Positions 1 to 12,402 are shown, counted from the stretch's first letter. The stretch is 64,000 nt of DNA from Carnegiea gigantea (GCA_029747015.1 JAKOGI010001558.1:5001-69000); one strand, 5' to 3'. A program made the numbers and translations. Notes: a model not told the origin generated them from the sequence alone.

Positions 1-290
1 GCAAAATTATGACATTTATAAGAAGCTTTTAAGTTGAAAACGAAGTCGTTTTATGATGTAGCAAGCTTATTACGTTTATGCGAAGCTTTTAAGTTAGAAA
101 CAAAGTCGTTTTACAAATCAGTAAATGCATTACATTTGTAAGAAACTTTTAGGTCAAACATAAAGTCGTTTTACGAGTTAGTAAATGTATTACATTTATA
201 AGAAACTTTTAAGTTAAAAGTAAAATCGTTTTACAAGTTAGTAAACGTACTACGTTTACAAGAAGTTTTTAAATTAAAAACAAAGTGAAC
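1..290. repeat. 60-bp minisatellite inside the A-family LTR (5' LTR copy)
   Basis: About five units of 60 bp. Each unit has the form aagtt-aaaac-aaagtcgtttta followed by an agcaaacttatta / cgtttataagaagctttt part. Units differ by scattered substitutions. The same array lies in the two other A-family LTRs (7085-7342 continued at 12403-12695, and 9910-10750). Confidence 0.9.
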
Positions 291-414
291 TATCAACATT
301 TAGAAAGGTTATGATCGTTTTACAAAAACGTAAGTTTTCAGTATGGTAAGCAACTAAAGAAGAGAATGAAATACGTTCTTAAAGGCTAAGAAAGTGCTTG
401 ACAATTGGCCAGGG

Positions 415-620
415 TGGGAATTGGATGCAAAGATGACGTGAGCTGTTTCCCCCTAAAGAAATGTTAGGAACTGGACTCAAAATATGAATTATCTTGGTGC
501 AAGCTGCTCCTGGAAACTGGACACAAAGATGGCGTGAGCTATTTCCCCCTAGAGAAATGTTAGGAACTGGACTCAAGATATGAATTATCTTGGTGTGAGC
601 TGTTCCCCAGATAAGTTATG
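415..620. repeat. Short tandem duplication of about 96 bp in the A LTR
   Basis: A block with gcgtgagct, tttccccct, aaatgttagg and ggactcaa followed by atgaattatcttggtg occurs at about 432 and again at about 528. Variants of the same block appear at 12880-13080 and in a simpler form at 10900-11010. Copy number therefore differs between LTR copies, as expected for slippage or unequal exchange. Confidence 0.65.
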
Positions 621-2066
621 ATGTGTGACACGTAAGAAAACCTTGACGGAGACTGGACTCAAGATATAATTATCTTGATGTGAGTTGTTGCCCCATAGAG
701 GACAATATCGAAGTTAGAGTTTATCTGCTGAGACGTGTTTTGGCCAAAAGTTAAGTTGGTATACCCCGGGGATAACGTGAGTTGTGAGTGATGATCTCAC
801 TTATGGGCAGTGTAAACCTCCCCTAGCCGACACAATAGGATGTTTTTATGCTGTGAGTAAGTCTCTAATAAGTAAGAAAAGAAGTTAGCATTCCCCTATT
901 TTAAGTATTTCAGAAAAAGAAGATTTATAAGGTCCACTACGAGGCCATATTGAATGAGATTTGAAAAGCTTATAGGGTCATTAGAGGACCAATTCAAAAC
1001 AAGTTTCTTTTAAAGAATACGAGCCTCAAGAGGCTCGTATAGTGTTTTGAGAAAGGAAAGAAAGCTTTCAAATGTGCCCCTCCTACTCATCTTTTATGAA
1101 CGAATTTCCAAGTATAGTCAAATGAAGTTTCAAATGCTGCATTATTCTGCAAGCTTTTCAGTGTGCATATTCTATGAAAGCATGTTTCTTGCTAAGCCTT
1201 TCTTACATGTTTAGATGTTTCGAGAACTTTTAGGAAGAATTATAAACTTTAAAGGAGTTGGTGTGAATTATAAACCATTCTTGGTATTTATCGAGAGTCA
1301 CTATGTTTTCAAAAGTGAGTTTAAATGCATTTATATTTAGTCCTTATTGCCTACTTGTTTACGTGCCTGAATGCCTGCTAGTAGGGAAATTTAGTCATTA
1401 AGGGCCTAGAATTGAGTTGAGTGGTTGGAATGAAGTTTAAGGAGGGTAATCATTCCTTGGGGACTATGATTGCCTAATATGATAGTAAAGTATGAATGCT
1501 TGATATATGGCTATTATTAGTATTATTGCCTGCAACTATTTTGTTTTAAGGAGTAGGGAATTCTCACTGAGCATGTGGTTGCTCATCCCTTTATTATTCC
1601 CCCTTTTTACCAGGTTCAATTTGAGCAAGTATAAGAGATACTTGAAGTTATTTGTTACCGACCACTCAGAAGTCTCTGCCAGCTTTGTAAAGTGTCTGAT
1701 GCCTAACACGTTGTAAATTTTTAGGTTCATTGTTGTATGTGAAAGCATGTAGCCGGCTCTGTACCTATATATGTATCATTATGACCCTTGTTTTAGTTGT
1801 TTGAGCATTAATAATCCGGGTGAGTGGCCCGAGGTAGTCAATTTGAGTCATTTTAGCATATGTTACACTTTATTACCAGTCTACAGGTGCCCTTAGCTGA
1901 GCTAAGACCCTAAAATGTTGCTGAAAGAGGGGAAACTCTGGCAGTTTTATTTTAGAAAGATTATCTAAATGCTAATCTAAACCCTTGATCATCAAGAGCC
2001 TTAAGGATTTTCCTCTTGGAAGTCCTGGCGGTGTGACTTTTCGTAGGCTGGGGGCGTTACATTAGG

Positions 2067-2080
2067 TGGTATCAGAGCCA
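2067..2080 (+). promoter_or_regulatory. Primer-binding site for initiator tRNA-Met (element A)
   Basis: TGGTATCAGAGCCA lies 5 bp after the LTR end at 2061. It is the usual minus-strand primer site of plant Tekay/Del-like and many other LTR elements, where the 3' end of initiator tRNA-Met pairs. It is unmutated here, unlike most other primer sites in the window. Confidence 0.93.
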
Positions 2081-2252
2081 TAGGTTTGCATATGCGTTTA
2101 GATACTATAATAGGCATGTGTTGTGTGAAATATATGACTTATGTGCTCATATGGTCGTGTCTTACTTGGTATTACTTGTATTAATAAGTGTGGAATGTAT
2201 AATATGTATGTATATGCTGGTTACTCGCTTACTATTACAATGGTAGTGCAGG

Positions 2253-2945
2253 ATGGTTTTCTACATAGTTGATTACGCATACCTACCCTTCTGGTGGGCC
2301 GCGTGGAATGCGGTCATATATTGGCAAGCTTTGGAGATGCATAACCGATGGGCTTCCCATAGAATCCCCCAAAATGACTGGGTGGTTGGCTTTATAAGGA
2401 AGATACCGATGGATGCTAAATGGACGGAAGTAGCAATCACCTTGCAACATTGGACCTTACACATAAATGTATATACCCCTTTCAGCTATTGGGATTTGGT
2501 AGAATTTCTACTACAGGCGGAGCACCGTATAAACCATACAGGGTCCACTTCATTTCAAAGAAGTGCTATTGCCGCCTAACTCATCCAGATCGAACTCATT
2601 CAGCCTGTGGTGAGCCAACACCTCCGCACCACTGTGGCTGAGAGGAACCAGCTAGAGCATCACCAAATGAGACGCTTCATTGCTGAGAAACCCCAAGCAA
2701 GACAGTACAAGCGAATTGCCACATTATGGGTGCATTAGGTAGATGCCTATGGACCACTCTACCCTCGAGGATGGCAAGCTACCATACTTAGGATGGAGGA
2801 GCTAGTGGATGGAATACACAACATCGAATATGCTCCCACTAAGATATTGCATGAACTATTAGCCCCGAACCACAACCAAACTGAGAGTTCAGACGAGTCT
2901 ATAGCCGACGACTTTCCTGGAAGTGACAACTCAGGAAAGGAGTGA
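2253..2945 (+). pseudogene. Unrecognised 230-codon frame between primer-binding site and gag (element A)
   Basis: One reading frame runs from ATG 2253 to TGA 2943-2945 with only two internal stops: TAA at 2577-2579 and TAG at about 2736, the second easily a former CAG. Nothing else in this interior stays open as long. The protein starts MVFYIVDYAYLPFWWAAW and is rich in Trp, His and Tyr. A middle part reads WTEVAITLQHW and FSYWDLVEFLLQAEHRI. A later part, QPVVSQHLRTTVAERNQLE, looks helical, and the end is acidic (DESIADDFPGSDNSG). I do not recognise a family. It sits where a gag leader or accessory frame would be, about 420 bp before the gag ATG. It could be an accessory protein, a captured host exon, or a split-off gag N-terminus. 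Confidence 0.55.
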
Positions 2946-3364
2946 GAAAGAAGGGCGTGAACCCATGTAGACAGATGTTATGTTGTATGGAAATAAACCA
3001 CATTAAGCTTTTAGGTTGTTTCTTTTAAATATGAAGCATTAGAGTGATAAAGAGTATTAAGTGGCCTTATGTTCCACTATTACTGTCCAAATGAAATAAA
3101 TGCAATTGGTGCTTACCAAGTGCTATGAATTCACTAGTTTGTTCAAGCATATACGTGCATTTTCCTTGAGTAAAATGTGATATGCATGTACAATTACATG
3201 AAGGTTGAGCTGAAACTAAACTAGTAGCTATACATAACATCTTTCGCCCACTTGTAAATCATTCCATTAGCTAAGGAATCATGCCCCTACAGGCCCTAGA
3301 GTGATCGCATGTTAACCCTCATTGAAAATGGAACTAAGTAATTTCTTGTGTGAATGTGTAACAG

Positions 3365-4318
3365 ATGCCTCCTCGACGCAAGCTAACACCAGAACCAATT
3401 GTCATGGAGATGATATGCCAGTTTAATAAGCTTAAACTTCCTAAGTTTGAAGGTGAAACTGACCGTATGGTATATGAGGAGTGGCATAGGAGAATGGAAA
3501 ACTTATTTGAAATCATGGAGTGCCCTGAGGGATTTAAGGTGCATCTGGCCACCTATCAATTCGAAAAAGAAGCTGAATTTTGGTGGGAAATGATAAAAAC
3601 CTAGAGCGGGTGAACCTGCGTTAACCTGAAACCAACTGAAAGCCTTGATGGATGCTCAATATTACTCTCATGATGTAAGAAGAACTAAGGAATAGGAGTT
3701 CGTATGCCTAAAGCAAGGAGAAATGAGCTTAATAGAATATGCGGCGAAGTTCAATGAGCTGAGCCACTTTGCACCTAACCAAGTGGCCACCGAAGAAATG
3801 AGGATGGACTACTTTGAACAATGATTAAAAGGGGAAATAAAGCAGATAATAGCGGGGTATGCCTATGCTAACTTTCAAGAAATGTAGCAGAGGGCTGTGA
3901 AAGTAGCCCACATCATAGATGAGACCGAGTTAAAAACAAAGAAAAAGGCCGAGCAAAGAGGGAAATTAGCCCTAGAGAATCCAATTTCCAAGGAAGCAGA
4001 AACTTCAGAAGGTTTAAATTTGAGATAAAATAGGATAAGGGGAAGCAAGCCGTCCAATGGAAACCAAGGAAAGCCTATGGCCATTGTGGATGTCAGCACC
4101 CTAGCCCATGCAGAAGCGTTACAGGCTCATGTTTTGAATGTGGTGATATGGGTCATAAAGCCGCTAATTACCCAAGGGCCACGTGGAATAATCAGGGTAA
4201 TATTTAGAGATCTGGAATGGGAGTCAACCCAACAGCACAACAACGTCGCCCTCCAGTTGGTGTTCCCTCAGGAAGCAATACAAATAGCAAGAAAAATTGG
4301 AAGGAGATTCCAGTAAGA
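3365..4318 (+). pseudogene. Broken gag of element A (Ty3/Gypsy, Tekay-like)
   Basis: Gag is the structural protein that packages the element RNA. The start is ATG 3365 (MPPRRKLTPEP). The core has the retrotransposon gag pattern PKFEGETD..VYEEWHRRME..F followed by AEFWWEMI, at codons about 30-78. A frameshift near 3595 moves to another frame, where several in-frame stops follow; some sit where Trp or Gln would be expected. The frame then continues with EMSLIEYAAKFNELSHF and an EMRMDYF stretch. A second shift leads to the zinc knuckle at about 4080-4195: GHCGCQHPSPC, then CFECGDMGHKAANY. The last Cys of the knuckle is Tyr (TAC), a G-to-A change. No working product is possible. Confidence 0.85.
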
Positions 4319-4369
4319 CAATCCCAGTTACCCTCCCTATTAACCATTTTTATGCTCACAATTTAGCTG

Positions 4370-4690
4370 ATTTTTTAACGTTACTCAGTCATTTATAAAC
4401 CCGGAATTCGTAAAGAAGCTAGCCAGTAAGCCTGATGAGATGGATACCCAACTCTTTATGTCTACCCTTTAAGAACTAATCATCATATCGATCTTACCTT
4501 TGGAGATTGTGTTGTTATGGTTCAAGGAAAAACTCGTTGACTAGGTAAGGCTAGAAACCCAAGGAGGAATGTTACTTTGGAGACGGAGTGGATAGCTAAG
4601 CATGAAGTGGATCAGGATTTTGAAAGGAGTGCGGGAGAAGTACGCCCCCGTCATTTCCAACAAGTAAGCAATTTTGAGGACGAAATTCTT
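4370..4690 (+). pseudogene. Protease N-terminus joined to pol C-terminus (internal deletion scar, element A)
   Basis: About 4380-4470 reads TQSFINPEFVKKLASKPDEM, the typical start of a Gypsy aspartic protease just after its catalytic loop. Some 40 codons later the sequence gives a tail of the kind that follows the integrase/chromodomain end, with EKYAPVIS in one frame and SNFEDEILLRG in another, running into the polypurine tract. The whole reverse transcriptase, RNase H and integrase core, normally several kilobases, is absent. The junction lies around 4470-4520. Inference: a deletion, or template switching during replication, made a short derivative. Confidence 0.65.
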
Positions 4691-4700
4691 TTAAGGGGGG
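4689..4700 (+). promoter_or_regulatory. Polypurine tract of element A
   Basis: TTTTAAGGGGGG lies 4 bp before the start of the 3' LTR (TGTAATATCC at 4705). This is the usual plus-strand primer, in the context gaggacgaaattc expected for Tekay/Del-like elements. Confidence 0.88.
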
Positions 4701-4704
4701 CGAG

Positions 4705-7342
4705 TGTAATATCCGCGTACTTTATATTCCGTTAAGTTATTCGTAATGCCTTTTTGCGCTATGAAAACCGTATTTTATGAGCGATACAAACTAAAATTAT
4801 TTTCTAAGTGCCTATGTGAGTGTTAATTTTATTAAAAAGGATGTTATTGTCACTGTTATTATTATTACTAATAATATTATTATTAGTTTTGAAAATCTTT
4901 CAATGATTTTTAATAAGCATTAGTAATGGTTATTAACGAGTGCTAAATCGATTAGAAACCCGAATACGATTAGGTTGTCAGTCTTAGAAGTAGTTCGATG
5001 ATCATTAGATCGAACCTTGATATTTTTGGCAACGAGTAATCGATGAAGGGTCACGTTATCGATTTTGGGTTTAGAATTCGGGTCACGAATTAGACTAGCA
5101 GTGTCGAGTATTGAACAATTTGGGACCCAAAAAAATAATAAAAGAAGGGCATTTTTGTAATTTCGCTAGCCCCTTTCTTCTTTCCCCACCTTGCCCCCGC
5201 GACCGCCCCATAACCCAACATCCCTCTCTCTCCTCTCTTCTCTGATCTTCATCTTCCTCCTCTCATCTCCTCCATACACGCACCCCTTAAGCTCGAATTT
5301 GCACAGAATTTGCGCCACCCACACGTGCTTCGACCACCCCTTCGGCCACACCTCCAAACTTGTAAAATTGGTGCAAATCTGGGCTGGAATTCAAGGCGAA
5401 ACCAACCACATTTCAAGCAATTTGGGCACTGAATTGTAGCTTGAATGCGTACCCCTGGTATGGCCACGCAATTCACCTCTTAGTTGCTTCAATTTTTCTA
5501 TAAATTAGGTAGAAGTTGCTGCTTTTAAGCACTCAAATCAACCTCAAGTTAGTCAGGGAGTTTTGGGTTTGTTTTAGGGTTCGAATTTTTAGGAGTTTGG
5601 GCGCGATTTGGGTCTTGTTCGAGTGTGGATGAGCAAGAGTCGAAGGTTTGGAGTTCTTCGAGCCCTAAAGTCAAGCCAGTCAGCCTTCAAACGAAACCCT
5701 AGCCTGGAATCGAGGTGAGGGTTCCTTTCCTCCTAAATTACTATTAATTTTGACGATTTTAACCAAATTTAGTTAGTGCATGTTAATTCTAAGTTTAGAA
5801 ATCAGTTTGGGTGGAATTATACTCGAGGCTGAGAAATCATAGATATGTTACTGGTCTTAGGGTTATTCACATGCTGAGTTTTAACTCATCAGTTTAGAGA
5901 CGGTAGAAATGTATAAAATGTCGCCTTAGCGCTATTATTGCATCAGTTCATTATGCCTAAATTCTGTTTTGAGGCTTAACGATGCTAACTGAAGCAATTG
6001 AGGAATGAACTGAATTATGTCTACGGGTCATGACTAAATCAGTTTGGGCATGTTAATGGTCTATCCGTAGTAATTACAAAAGAAATACTCTTCCTATGGA
6101 TGTTGGTTTGCTATCTAGAAAGTGAAAACCGTTTGAAGTTCTACTTGCATCGGTTTAGTACACGTTAAGCCTTAAGTTGGCTATAAGATCGTTTTATGTA
6201 TTGTTGGTTTGTTTATGACAATATTAAACCGACTTAGTAGTTGGATGGCTTGAGGTGGAACTATTGAGAAATTTGAGATTCTTGTGGTTGGTGCGGTGTG
6301 AGAATGGAGTTTGGGTTGTAAATTGCCGTAATCGTGTGGATTGCGAGGCCATATGTGGCTCATTGGGCAGATTCTGCCAAGTTGTGCTATGAAGTATATG
6401 AATGTGCTTTTTGTGAACTCATTTTCCCCTTCGATGTGTTACATAATGTCATGTAATTAATTCTTGAAATTTTAGACGTATTTAAAAAGCAAGGGATGTT
6501 CAGAAAGCTTGTTTTTCATGTTTGAAAATGCTTTTAAGTTTTACCAGTCATCTATTCGCTTGTTAGGACGTCTAAGGTGTAAAAAGGTCCTAAATCATCG
6601 AACTATTCAGTTAGTAACTCAACTGAATAGTTGATAGGTTTGCAAAGTTCAAAAGCGAACTAAAAGTGAGTTCGAAAACGTTTTAAGACATGGGTTCCCG
6701 TATAACTTTGCCTTGTGCTTAAAGGAATTCAAACAACCTGAAAACGAGCATCTTAAGGTGCTAATTATGAAATTTAGCTGATTTGCATGCTATTTGCCTA
6801 TTTAAGTCTCCATTGAGTTTCGAATTAAGAGCTAGTAAACCCATTATGTTTTAAGAAGCATTTACATTGAAAGTTTTCGAAGGAACCTTGTTTGCCTCAT
6901 AAACGAGCCAAGTATTTTAAGTTTTTGAATAGTAGCAAGTTTAGAACGTTTTAAGCCTTCAGTTTATTTATACACCCTCCTTGAGTTTTAAAAGGGGTTG
7001 AAGCGAGTTATAAAATGACAACTAAAGATTTTAATACGAATCTAATTTGAGTTAAACGCTAATTAAGTATTTTGAGTTCTAAATGGTTTTCTTTTCGTGA
7101 ATTAGCAAACTCATTACGTTTAAAAGAAACAAATAAGTTAAAAACAAAGTCGATAACGATTTAGCAAACTTATTACGCCCATACGAAGCATTTAAGTTAA
7201 AAACAAAGTCGTTTTACGAACTAACAAACATATTACGCTATTAAGAAGCCTTTAAGTTAAAAATAAAGTTGTTTTGTGAACTAGCAATCGTTTTACATTT
7301 ATAAGAAGCTTTTAAGTTAAACACAAAGTGGTCTTACGATTT
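4705..7342 (+). repeat. Element A 3' LTR, first segment
   Basis: It begins TGTAATATCCGCGTAC after the polypurine tract and matches 7343-9970 along its length. It includes an AT microsatellite (about 4855-4890), a pyrimidine-rich block (5165-5290), several 'agggtttt'/'gttttagggttcg' stretches, and the start of the 60-bp array from about 7085. It stops inside an array unit at 7342, where the solo LTR was inserted, and resumes in the same phase at 12403. No coding sequence was found in it. Confidence 0.85.
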
Positions 7343-10300
7343 TGTAAGGTCTGCGTACTTTATTTTCCGTTAAGTTGTTTGTAATGCCTTTTCACTATAA
7401 AAACCGTATTTTATTAGCGATATAAGCTAAAATTATTTCCTAAGTGCCTATGTGAGCGTTGATTTTATTAAAAAAAATAAAATATTTTTGTCACCAGTAA
7501 TGATATTATTGTTATTAGTTTTGAAAATTATTCAATGATTTTTAATAAGCGCTATTAACGGTTATTAACGAGTACTACATAGATTAGGAATCCGAATACA
7601 ATTAGGTTGTCAACTTTAGATATAGTTCGATGTTTATTAAATCAAACCTGACTGTATTTGGAATCAAGCAATCGATGAAATGTTATATTATCGATTGGGG
7701 TGTAGAATTCGGGTTATGAACTAGACTAGCGGTATTGAATATGAATCAGCTTGAGACAAAAAAAAAATAAAGACAGGGAGGGATATTTTGGACATTTCGC
7801 ACAACACCCCCTTGTTCTCATTACTGCCCGTGAAACCCCCCCAACACTCTCTCTCCTCTCACTCTGCTGCCCTTTTTCTTCCTCCTCCTCTCCTCCTCCA
7901 TTAACGCAGCTCAAAAGCTCAAATTGGCAGCCAATTTTTGCCACCCCCTACTTATAAATTCCCCCATTCGACCACCCCTTCCACTTAGTGAACGTTGGGA
8001 GCGAAATTGGGACGAAATTCGAAGCCCCTTGCCGTTGTTGTGGAGGGTTTTCGATGCCAAATTGAAGCTTGAATGCGTGCCCAGGTAAGACCATGCAATT
8101 TAGCTTCTAGTTACTTTCAATCTTCTATAAATTGGAGTGAAAATTCATATCTACAAACACCCAATTCAACCTCAAGTTGATAACTGAAATTTAGGCTTAT
8201 TTAGGGTTCGAATTAGTGGAGTTCAGGCGTGAGTTAGTGCTGCTTGCGTGACCAGAGGGTAAGGCTCGAGTTTGGAGACATTCGAAGTACCTAAGGTCAA
8301 GCCGAGCAAGCCTTCGATAAACACCTAGCTTGGGTTCAAGGTGGGGATTTCTTTACTCCTAAATTACTATTATTTTTCAACGAATTTAACTAAATTAGCT
8401 AGAGCATGTCGATTCTGAGTTCAATAGTTAGTCTGGCTAAATTAGAATCGATATTGAGAAATTACAAACATGGTATTGATTTCGGTGAATCACATGTTGA
8501 GTAAATGCCTGGTTAAATGGACCGATTAAATTGAGGATTTGAAAGTAAATAGCATGTTGATAGTGGGCTGTTATAGCATCCGTTGCCGCATCTTACGGAC
8601 TATTTAATACTTAGAGGTGCTAGTTGAACAGTTGAAGTAATTGTGGTGTAAATTGAATTATGTCTAAAAGTTATGGCTAAATCAGTTTGAGCATGTTAAT
8701 GGTTTATTCTTGGTAATTACAAAGGAAATACTATGCCTTGTATATTGGTTTGTGAAAAAGAAAGTAAATATCGCTTGAAGTTTCTATTTGCATCAATTTA
8801 GTATGTTAAATTCTAAGTTAGCTATTAAGCATACCTATGTACGATCTTTTTGTGTATTATTGGTTTGTGCATGTTAATATTGAAATGAGCTTGGTAGTTG
8901 AATGGTTTGAGGTGAAACTATTAAGTGTTTTGAGGTTCTTGTGGTCGGTGCTCTGTGAGGAGGGAGATAGGGTTGTGAATCGCCGCAATCGTGTGGATTG
9001 CGAGGCCATGTGTAGCTTAATGAGTTGTGATATGAAGTATATGAATGTGCTATGTGTGAACCCCTTTCCCCCCAATATGCTACATGACATTATGTGATTA
9101 ATTCTTAAAACTTTAGACGTCTTTACAAAGAAAAGGTCATTTAGAAAGTTTGTTTTACCCATTTGAAAATACTTTTATGCTTCTCAGTTGTTTATTCGCG
9201 TGTTGGGACGTCTAAAGTATAAAAAGGTCCTAAAACACCGAAATGCTTAGTTAGTGATACGACTGAATAGTTGATAGGTTTAGGAAGTTTAAAAGCAAAC
9301 TAAAATTGAGGTCGAAAATATTTTAAGGCGTCGGTTAGTGTATGACTTCCCCTTGGGTTTGAAAGAATTTAGACAACCTAAAAAAGAGCGTCTTAAGGTA
9401 CTAATTGTGTGTTTAGCTGATTTGTATGCTATTTGCTTACTTGAGTCTCTATGGAGTTTCGAGTTAAGAGCTAGTAAAACCATTACGTTTCAAGGAACAT
9501 TTACGTAGAAAATTTATGAAGAAATGTTTGCCTCATAAACGAGCCAAGTGGTTTAAGTTTTTGAATAGTAGCAAGTTTGGGAACATTTTAAGCCTTTAGT
9601 TTATTTATGCACCGATCTTGAGTTTTAAAAGGAATTGAAACGAGCTACAGAATGACAACTGAAGTTTTTATTACGAATCTAATTTGAGTTACACGCTAAA
9701 TAAGTATTTTGAGTTAGGTTTTGATTCATAAGGAGTTTGAAAGCGATCGAAGGTCTTAATTCACTTAAGCACCTCTCGTTCAGTTAAAAAGAAATTTTTA
9801 AACGAATCTAGCTTGCATTTATTGCTAACTAAGTGTTTAAGCCTCAAATGGGTTTCGATTTCGAATTGAGTTTGAATTAAACATTAACCAAGCACGTTAT
9901 ATCTCAAACGAGTTTCGATGTACGAGTTAGTAAACGTATTACGTTTATAAGAAACTTTTAAGTTAAAAGTAAAGTCATTTTACGATTTACCAAATGTAGT
10001 ACATTTATATGAAGCTTCTAAGTTGTAAACGAAGTCGTTTTACAATTGAGCAAACTTAATACATTTATACGAAGTTTATAAGTTGAAAATGAAGTCGTTT
10101 TACGATTTAGCAACCCTATTGCATTTATGTGCAGGTTCTAAGTTGAAATCGAAGTCATTTTACAATTTAGCAAACTTAATATGTTTATACGAAGTTTATA
10201 AGTTAAAAACGAAGTCATTTTACGATTTAGCAACCCTATTGCATTTATATGTAGCTTCTAAGTTGAAATCGAAGTCGTTTTATGATTTAGCAAATTTAAT

Positions 10301-12402
10301 ACGTTTATACAAAGTTTATAAGTTAAAAACGAAGCTGTTTTACAATTTAGCAACCTTATTACGTTTATGTGAAGCTTCTAAGTTGAAAATGGAGTCGTTT
10401 TATAATTTAGCAACCTTAGTACGTTTATATGAAGCTTTTAAGTTGAAAACGAAGTCGTTTTACAGTTTAGCAACCTTATTACGTTTATATGAAGCTTCTA
10501 AGTTGAAAACGAAGTCGTTTTACAATTTAGCAACCTTATTACGTTTATATGAAGCTTCTAAGCTAAAAACGAAGTCGTTTTACGATTTAGCAACCTTATT
10601 ACGTTTATACGAAACATTTAAGTTAGAAACTAGGTTGTTTTACGATTTAGTAAACATTTTACGTTTATAAGAAGCTTTTAAGTTATTTACGAAGTCGATT
10701 TACGAGTTAGCAAACTTATTCCGTTTATAAAAAATTTTTAAGCTAAAAACAATGAACTATAAACATTTCAAAAGGTTACGGTCGTTGCTTAAAAGTAAGA
10801 TTTCAGCAAAGTAAGCATCTGAAGAAGAGAAATGTAATGCGATTTTAAAGGATATGAAAGTGCTACGAAAATGGCCAGGCCTTGAGGGTGGGAACTGAAT
10901 GCAAAGATGGCGTGAGCTGTTTTCCCCTAAGGTAATGTTGGGAGCTGGAAGCAAAGATAGCGTGAGCTGTTCCTGGAAGCTGGACTTAAGATATGATTAT
11001 CTTGGTGTGAACTGTTCCCTAATGTGTGATGCGTAAGAAAACCTTGAGGGGGACTGGACTCAGGATATAATTACCCTGGTGTGAGCTGTTGCCCCACAGA
11101 GGACAGTATCGATGTTAGAGTTGCTCTGCTAAGACGCATTTTGGTCAAAAGTTAAGTACATATACCCCGGGGATAACGTACATTAAGAGTGATGATCTCA
11201 CTTAAGAGCGGTGTTGACCTCCCTGGCCAACACAATAAGATATTTTTATATAATAAGTAAGTTCTGATAAAAAGGAGATTTGGCTTTTTGCCATTCTAAG
11301 CAGTTCAGAAAAGGAAAAGAAGTTCTTTTAAAGCGATACGGGCCTCAAGAGGCCAAGTAAAGCATTTTCAAGAAAGGAAGAAAGCTTTCAAGTGTACCTC
11401 ACCAGCATATATTCTATAAATGTGTTCAAAATATAGTTTAAATGAGATTTCAAATGATGTATAGTTACATCCTAGTAATGCGTCGTACAATCAAGCTTTT
11501 CAATATGCATATTCGATGAAAGAATGTTTCTTGTCAAATCTTTCTTACCAGTTTAGATATTTCGAGAACTTTTAAAAAGAATTTTAAGCTTAAAGGAGTT
11601 TGTGTGGATTATAAACCATTCTTGGTATTTATCAAGAGTCACTATGTTTTCAAAAGTGAGTTTGAAGGCCTTTATATTCAATCCTTGTTGCCAACTTATT
11701 TATGCGCCTGAATGCCTGCTATTAGGGAAGTCTGGTCGATGAGGGTCTAGAATCGAGTTGAATGGTTAGAATGAAGTCTTAATGGGGGTGATCTTCCCTT
11801 GGAGATTATGATTACCTAATATGATATTAAAGTATGAATGCCTGATATGTGGCTATTATTAATATTATTGCCTACAACTGTTTTGGGTTTTAAGGAGTAG
11901 AGGAATTCTTACTGAGCGTGTGGTTGCTCATCCCTTTATTATTCCCCCTTTTCCCAGGTTCAATTTGAGCAAGTTTAGGAGATACTTTGAAGTTGTTTGA
12001 TGCCGACCCCTCAGAAGTCTCTGCCAGCTTTGCAAGTGTCCGATCTACCACGTTGTAAATTTTTAAGTTATCATAGTATGTGAAAGCATGTAGTCGACTC
12101 TGTACCTGTATGTGTAGCTTTCTAACCCTTGTTTTACTTGTTAGATCATTAGTGATCCGAGCGAGTGGCCCGAGGCAGTGAATTTGGGTTATTTTAGCAA
12201 ATTTTACACCCTATTCCTAGTTTATAAGTACTCTTAGCTGAGCTAAGACCCTCAAATGTTGCTAAAACGAGGGAAACTCGGACAATTTTATTTTAGAATG
12301 ACTATCTAAATGCTAATCCAAACCCTCGATCTTCAAGAGCCTTAAAGATTTCCCTCTAGGAAGTCCTAGCGGTGTGACTCTCCCTAGGTTGGGGGCGTTA
12401 CA
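7343..12402 (+). mobile_element. Nested solo LTR of the A family (about 5060 bp)
   Basis: It runs from TGTAAGGTCTGCG to GGGGGCGTTACA, so it has the TG...CA ends of an LTR, and carries no interior. It lies inside the 60-bp array of the element A 3' LTR. The 5 bp before it are gattt and the 5 bp after it tattt, a target duplication with one mismatch. Removing it and one duplicate restores the array unit in phase. It is therefore a separate insertion that later lost its interior by LTR-LTR recombination. It also gives the full length of this LTR family, which is very long for a Gypsy element. Confidence 0.85.
9910..10750. repeat. 60-bp minisatellite, 14 units, in the solo LTR
   Basis: About 14 head-to-tail 60-bp units. 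The centre (10320-10620) is very uniform, the edges more diverged, as expected when unequal exchange renews the middle. Because 60 is a multiple of 3, one frame stays open for 195 codons (10083-10670) and shows a 20-residue period such as KLKTKSFYDLATLLRLYEAS. I read that as a by-product, not a gene. Confidence 0.93.

Larger units (their letters stand above)
1..2061 (+). repeat. Element A 5' LTR, right-hand part
   Basis: The sequence aligns by eye, segment by segment, with 10700-12402 and (up to about 1112) with 12403-13570. It ends in gcgttaca directly before the primer-binding site. It contains the tail of the 60-bp tandem array, a block of GGACTCAAGATATGAATTATC-like repeats around 380-680, and a closing block rich in CTTAGCTGAGCTAAG-type palindromes near 1892. 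The LTR start is outside the window. By comparison with the nested copy, the full LTR should be about 5 kb. Confidence 0.8.

Noticed and set aside
10083..10670. 195-codon open frame with 20-residue repeats, which could pass for a repeat protein
   Set aside because: It is the 60-bp minisatellite read in one frame; the unit is a multiple of three and lacks stops by chance. The start is arbitrary and the other LTR arrays do not keep it open.
9910..10750. CRISPR-like array
   Set aside because: Units are contiguous 60-bp tandem repeats without unique spacers, in a plant LTR.
4705..12402. A single 7.7-kb LTR
   Set aside because: A second LTR start occurs at 7343 and the array phase resumes at 12403, so this is an LTR with a nested solo LTR.
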